Source of the DNA: Nereida sp024640765
Lineage (GTDB): Bacteria; Pseudomonadota; Alphaproteobacteria; Rhodobacterales; Rhodobacteraceae
DNA length: 17,025 bases
Assembly (NCBI GenBank): GCA_024640765.1
Contig: JAHEEK010000020.1
Location: 1-17,025, forward strand
Direction: 5' to 3'
A program made the position numbers and the translations under genes. The first letter of the stretch is position 1; each line of letters begins with the position of its first letter. This document shows positions 14,051-17,025 of the stretch, one piece after another. Below the pieces are notes generated by a model. The model had not been told where the DNA came from, ran no database searches, and saw nothing but the letters and a program-made list of their open reading frames with translations.

Positions 14051-15082
14051 ATGGACCAGTTTATCCTGCAAATCCTGAACGGACTGGACAAGGGCAGCGC
14101 ATATGCGTTGATTGCTCTTGGCTTGACGCTCATTTTTGGCACCTTGGGTGTCGTGAACTTCGCTCACGGGGCATTGTTCATGATGGGCGCGTTTTGCGCT
14201 GTGACCTTGAGCCGCCTGCTCACGCTGAGCCGTACAATTGTCGACGAAACACGCACAGACTTTTTGGGCAACCCACTCAAAGTCGAGGTGCCATATATTC
14301 ACGACATTTTCGGCGAAAGTTTAGGTGCATCGATTATCGACTGGGCTGTCCCTCTCTCGATCTTGTTCGCGATCCCAATCATGATCGGAATTGGTGTGAT
14401 CATGGAGCGTGGCTTGATCAAGCATTTCTATAACCGCCCCCATGCAGACCAAATTCTCGTGACTTTCGGCTTGGCGATCGTGGTTCAAGAAATTATTAAA
14501 TACTACTTTGGCGCAAACCAGATCCCAACACCCGCTCCCGAGGCGTTTACTGGCTCATTTGATTTCGGTACAATTCTGGGGTTTGAAGCCAACAAAATCA
14601 TCTACCCTTATTGGCGGATTATCTATTTCTTATTCTCTATGGTGTTAGTTGGTTGCGTGTTCGCCTTCTTGCAGTTCACAACATTCGGTATGGTTGTGCG
14701 GGCAGGTATGGCTGACCGGGAGACTGTAGGGCTTTTGGGCATTAACATCGACCGCCGCTTTACCATCATGTTCGGTGTTGCCGCCGCCGTCGCGGGCCTT
14801 GCGGGCGTCATGTACACGCCGATCAACCCGCCAAACTACCACATGGGCATGGACTTCCTCGTGATCTCCTTCGTCGTGGTTGTTGTTGGCGGCATGGGTA
14901 GCTTGCCTGGCGCAGTCTTGGCTGGGTTCTTGCTCGGCATCCTAGAGAGCTTTGCCTCTCTGCAAGCCGTGATTGAGGCGGTACCTGGTATCAACCAGAT
15001 CATCATCTACCTCGTCGCCATTGTAATTCTATTGACACGTCCCCGTGGCCTTATGGGTCGCAAAGGCGTGATGGAGGACTAA
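14051..15082 (+). CDS. ABC transporter permease, LivH family
   Basis: This 343-aa inner-membrane permease starts GLDKGSAYALIALGLTLIFG, the characteristic LivH N-terminus, and includes VNFAHGALFMMGAF. The late segment VVVVVGGMGSLPGAVLAGF contains the loop thought to contact the ATPase. About eight to nine hydrophobic segments are visible. A hydrophilic insert at about residues 58-90 (from SRTIVDETRTDFLG through PYIHDIFGESLG) lengthens the protein relative to the roughly 290-310 residues usual for LivH. The ribosome binding site is AGGGGGG about 6 nt upstream. The next permease gene starts 4 nt after the stop. Confidence 0.93.
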   Translation: MDQFILQILNGLDKGSAYALIALGLTLIFGTLGVVNFAHGALFMMGAFCAVTLSRLLTLSRTIVDETRTDFLGNPLKVEVPYIHDIFGESLGASIIDWAVPLSILFAIPIMIGIGVIMERGLIKHFYNRPHADQILVTFGLAIVVQEIIKYYFGANQIPTPAPEAFTGSFDFGTILGFEANKIIYPYWRIIYFLFSMVLVGCVFAFLQFTTFGMVVRAGMADRETVGLLGINIDRRFTIMFGVAAAVAGLAGVMYTPINPPNYHMGMDFLVISFVVVVVGGMGSLPGAVLAGFLLGILESFASLQAVIEAVPGINQIIIYLVAIVILLTRPRGLMGRKGVMED

Positions 15083-15086
15083 TCCC

Positions 15087-16286
15087 ATGTTCGGAATAGC
15101 CAAAAAAGACGCTAACCTTTTATTGATCGTTGCAGGCCTCGTTATGTTTGCTCCGTTTATTTTGAACCCCTTCCCCGCTGACAGCGCGATGGCACAGTTT
15201 AACGCGGGCTATCCTGATCTGATGCAGCGTTTTCTAATTTTTGGCATCTTTGCCATTGGCTTCAATATCTTGTTTGGTCTGACCGGATACCTGTCATTCG
15301 GTCATGCGGCATTCCTCGGCGTGGGCAGCTATGCTGGTGTTTGGATGATGAAACTTCTGACAATTAATGTGATCCCAGCCATTTTGGTTTCGACTCTTGT
15401 AGCAGGTGTCTTCTCAGTCGCGATTGGCTACATCAGCTTACGACGCTCTGGCATCTATTTCTCCATTCTGACGCTAGCGTTTGCACAAATGTCATTTGCT
15501 CTAGCTGCTTCAGTTTTGCAGGGGGTGACTGGAGGTGAAACAGGCCTTCAAACAGCGCTCAACGATCCGCGTATCCTTGACGGTGCTTCCTCTGGCGGCA
15601 ACATCCCCTCACCTGCAATTTTCGGCATGCAGATGCGCGACAGTGCGGAATTGGTATTGGGTGGTTGGACCTTCACGTTCAACGTCGGCTACTATTTGTG
15701 CGCCGTCGTTATGATCTTGGCGTTCTACACTGCGATCCGTATCTTCCGCTCGCCTTTCGGCCTGATGCTGCGTGCTATCAAATCCAACCAACAGCGCCTG
15801 AACTACACAGGCCTAAACACACGGCCCTATATGTTGGCATGCTTTGTCATCTCGGGTATGTACGCTGGCCTTGCTGGCGGTCTGATGGTTTCAATGGACC
15901 CCCTTGCAGGCGCCGAGCGTATGCAATGGACCGCTTCTGGTGAGGTTGTTTTGATGACGATCCTTGGCGGCGCAGGCACATTGATTGGACCGGTTCTGGG
16001 CGCGGGTATGATCAAATACTTCGAAAACATTTTCTCCAAAATCAACGGAACCGTGCTGCACCAGTGGTTTGCCTTTATGCCTGATGGCCTCGAAGATGTG
16101 ATCGTTGCAATGATATACCCGTTTATCGGTAAAGGCTGGCACCTAACACTTGGTATCGTGTTCATGCTTGTCGTTATCTTCCTGCCCGGTGGTTTGGTCG
16201 AAGGCGGACAGCGCGTCGGTGCAATGTTCAAACGCAAAACGAAGGCCGATGACAAATCATCCGCCGACGTCGAACCCGCAGAATAA
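15087..16286 (+). CDS. ABC transporter permease, LivM family
   Basis: This 399-aa second membrane subunit forms the heterodimeric channel with the LivH-like protein. LivM hallmarks are GFNILFGLTGYLSFGHAAFLG (in two adjoining parts), the strand-rich GYISLRRSGIYFSILTLAFA, RSPFGLMLRAIKSNQQR, and the coupling-loop segment MTILGGAGTLIGPVLGA. Its ribosome binding site GGAGG lies within the end of livH and the gap is 4 nt, so translation is coupled. The tail (KRKTKADDKSSADVEPAE) is charged and cytoplasmic. An insert with Asp/Gly/Ser-rich sequence at about residues 150-190 is probably a periplasmic loop. Confidence 0.93.
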   Translation: MFGIAKKDANLLLIVAGLVMFAPFILNPFPADSAMAQFNAGYPDLMQRFLIFGIFAIGFNILFGLTGYLSFGHAAFLGVGSYAGVWMMKLLTINVIPAILVSTLVAGVFSVAIGYISLRRSGIYFSILTLAFAQMSFALAASVLQGVTGGETGLQTALNDPRILDGASSGGNIPSPAIFGMQMRDSAELVLGGWTFTFNVGYYLCAVVMILAFYTAIRIFRSPFGLMLRAIKSNQQRLNYTGLNTRPYMLACFVISGMYAGLAGGLMVSMDPLAGAERMQWTASGEVVLMTILGGAGTLIGPVLGAGMIKYFENIFSKINGTVLHQWFAFMPDGLEDVIVAMIYPFIGKGWHLTLGIVFMLVVIFLPGGLVEGGQRVGAMFKRKTKADDKSSADVEPAE

Positions 16287-16298
16287 GGAGCCTGAATT

Positions 16299-17025
16299 AT
16301 GGGTATTCTAGAAGTCAAAGGGGTCAACAAACGTTTCGGCGGTCTGCAAGCCCTTGGTGATGTTAACCTCAGCATAGCTGAGAACAGCGTCCACGCAATC
16401 ATCGGTCCAAACGGTGCTGGTAAATCCACCCTCCTAAACTGTCTGATCGGTAAACTGATCCCCGACACAGGGTCGGTCACTTTCGAAGGGCAGTCGGTCT
16501 TGGGCCGCACACCTTACGAAATCTGTCAAATGGGCATTAGCCGTGTGTTCCAGACACCTGAAATCTTTACAGATTTGAGCGTTATGGAAAACATGTTGAT
16601 CCCCTGCTTTGCCAAACGTGACGGTGCATTTGCGATGAACGCCATCGGTTCTGTAACCTCACAGGCCGAAGTTCAGGACAAAGCGATGCAAATGCTTGAG
16701 GACATGAACTTGGCGGATAAACGTCACATGCTGACGGGCTCCATGTCGCGCGGTGATAAACGCCGCCTCGAGATCGCGATGTGTTTGTCTCAAGATCCAC
16801 GTCTGCTGCTACTCGATGAGCCAACAGCTGGCATGGCACGTGCAGATACAAACAACACAATCGACCTGCTTAAGCAGATCAAGGATGAGCGCGACATCAC
16901 AATTGCGATCATCGAACACGATATGCACGTTGTTTTCTCACTGGCAGAACGGATTACCGTTTTGGCACAAGGCACACCGTTGGTCGAAGACACGCCCGAA
17001 AACATTAAGGGCCACCCGAAAGTGC
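16299..17025 (+). CDS. ABC transporter ATP-binding protein, LivG family, 3' end outside the window
   Basis: The frame starts at ATG 16299 behind TAAGGAG (the TAA being the stop of livM) and stays open to the window edge, giving 242 residues so far. It has Walker A GPNGAGKST (36-44), Q-loop Q85, Walker B LLLLDEPTAGM (from about 169) and H-loop H207. The ABC signature reads S-R-G-D-K-R-R-L-E-I-A (150-160) instead of LSGGQ, an unusual variant with R151 and D153. It hydrolyses ATP to power the LivH/LivM-like channel. Only the last few residues should be missing, and a second ATPase (LivF-like) probably follows outside the window. Confidence 0.93.
   Translation, partial: MGILEVKGVNKRFGGLQALGDVNLSIAENSVHAIIGPNGAGKSTLLNCLIGKLIPDTGSVTFEGQSVLGRTPYEICQMGISRVFQTPEIFTDLSVMENMLIPCFAKRDGAFAMNAIGSVTSQAEVQDKAMQMLEDMNLADKRHMLTGSMSRGDKRRLEIAMCLSQDPRLLLLDEPTAGMARADTNNTIDLLKQIKDERDITIAIIEHDMHVVFSLAERITVLAQGTPLVEDTPENIKGHPKV

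Noticed and set aside
15827..16510. 227-codon minus-strand frame across the livM/livG junction
   Set aside because: It overlaps two well-supported transporter genes antisense, has Pro/Ser/Arg-biased composition and no ribosome binding site.
1..17025. CRISPR array, rRNA, riboswitch or toxin-antitoxin pair
   Set aside because: No regularly spaced direct repeats, no rRNA-like segments, no recognised riboswitch core and no paired small genes of toxin-antitoxin type were found.

Overview
The window looks like a chromosomal segment of a marine Rhodobacteraceae (Roseobacter-group) alphaproteobacterium. The reasons are the protein families present: a GapR/DUF2312 nucleoid protein, a stand-alone FliM/FliN-like motor protein, a sodium-symporter/histidine-kinase fusion beside a ScfR/RamB-type XRE regulator, and a Tat-exported HAAT-type substrate-binding protein followed by LivH/LivM/LivG-like genes. 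Coding density and codon use are those of a moderate-GC roseobacter from about 2.4 kb onward. No species can be named from the sequence alone.

Region 1 (1-2219) is sparse, more AT-rich and accessory-looking. It holds a 13-bp inverted repeat, the first codons of a decayed IS3-type transposase reading frame, the 5' end of an HNH-endonuclease-like gene apparently cut by that insertion end, a thermonuclease (SNase-like) gene and about 1.1 kb with no recognisable gene. It abuts the 3' end of a tRNA-Thr(TGT) gene, a typical integration position, but no integrase or att duplication was found.

Region 2 (2296-6172) holds small housekeeping or hypothetical genes. They are a conserved gene killed by an in-frame TGA and a one-base insertion in an A7 run, a bidirectional terminator, GapR, a two-helix membrane protein, two divergent SnoaL/NTF2-like genes (one with two domains, sharing a C-terminal motif block with its neighbour), and a DUF442 phosphatase/sulfurtransferase-like gene.

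Region 3 (6255-12369, minus strand) starts with a FliM/FliN-like gene broken by a one-base deletion. Next is a tightly packed sensory cluster, read in transcription order: XRE/DUF2083 regulator, single-domain response regulator, 95-aa two-helix membrane protein, and an 888-aa SSF-STAC-histidine kinase. The last three are spaced 3 nt apart or overlap by 4 nt, so they are almost certainly one operon.

Region 4 (12370-17025, plus strand) is a divergent ABC importer operon: Tat-type periplasmic binding protein, a strong 12-bp hairpin, two permeases, and an ATPase that runs off the window and has a non-canonical signature motif. The shared 226-bp intergenic region carries several inverted repeats. 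A reasonable inference is that the sensory cluster and XRE regulator control uptake or use of a small organic or short-chain acid, possibly through the adjacent transporter. The substrate cannot be read from the sequence.
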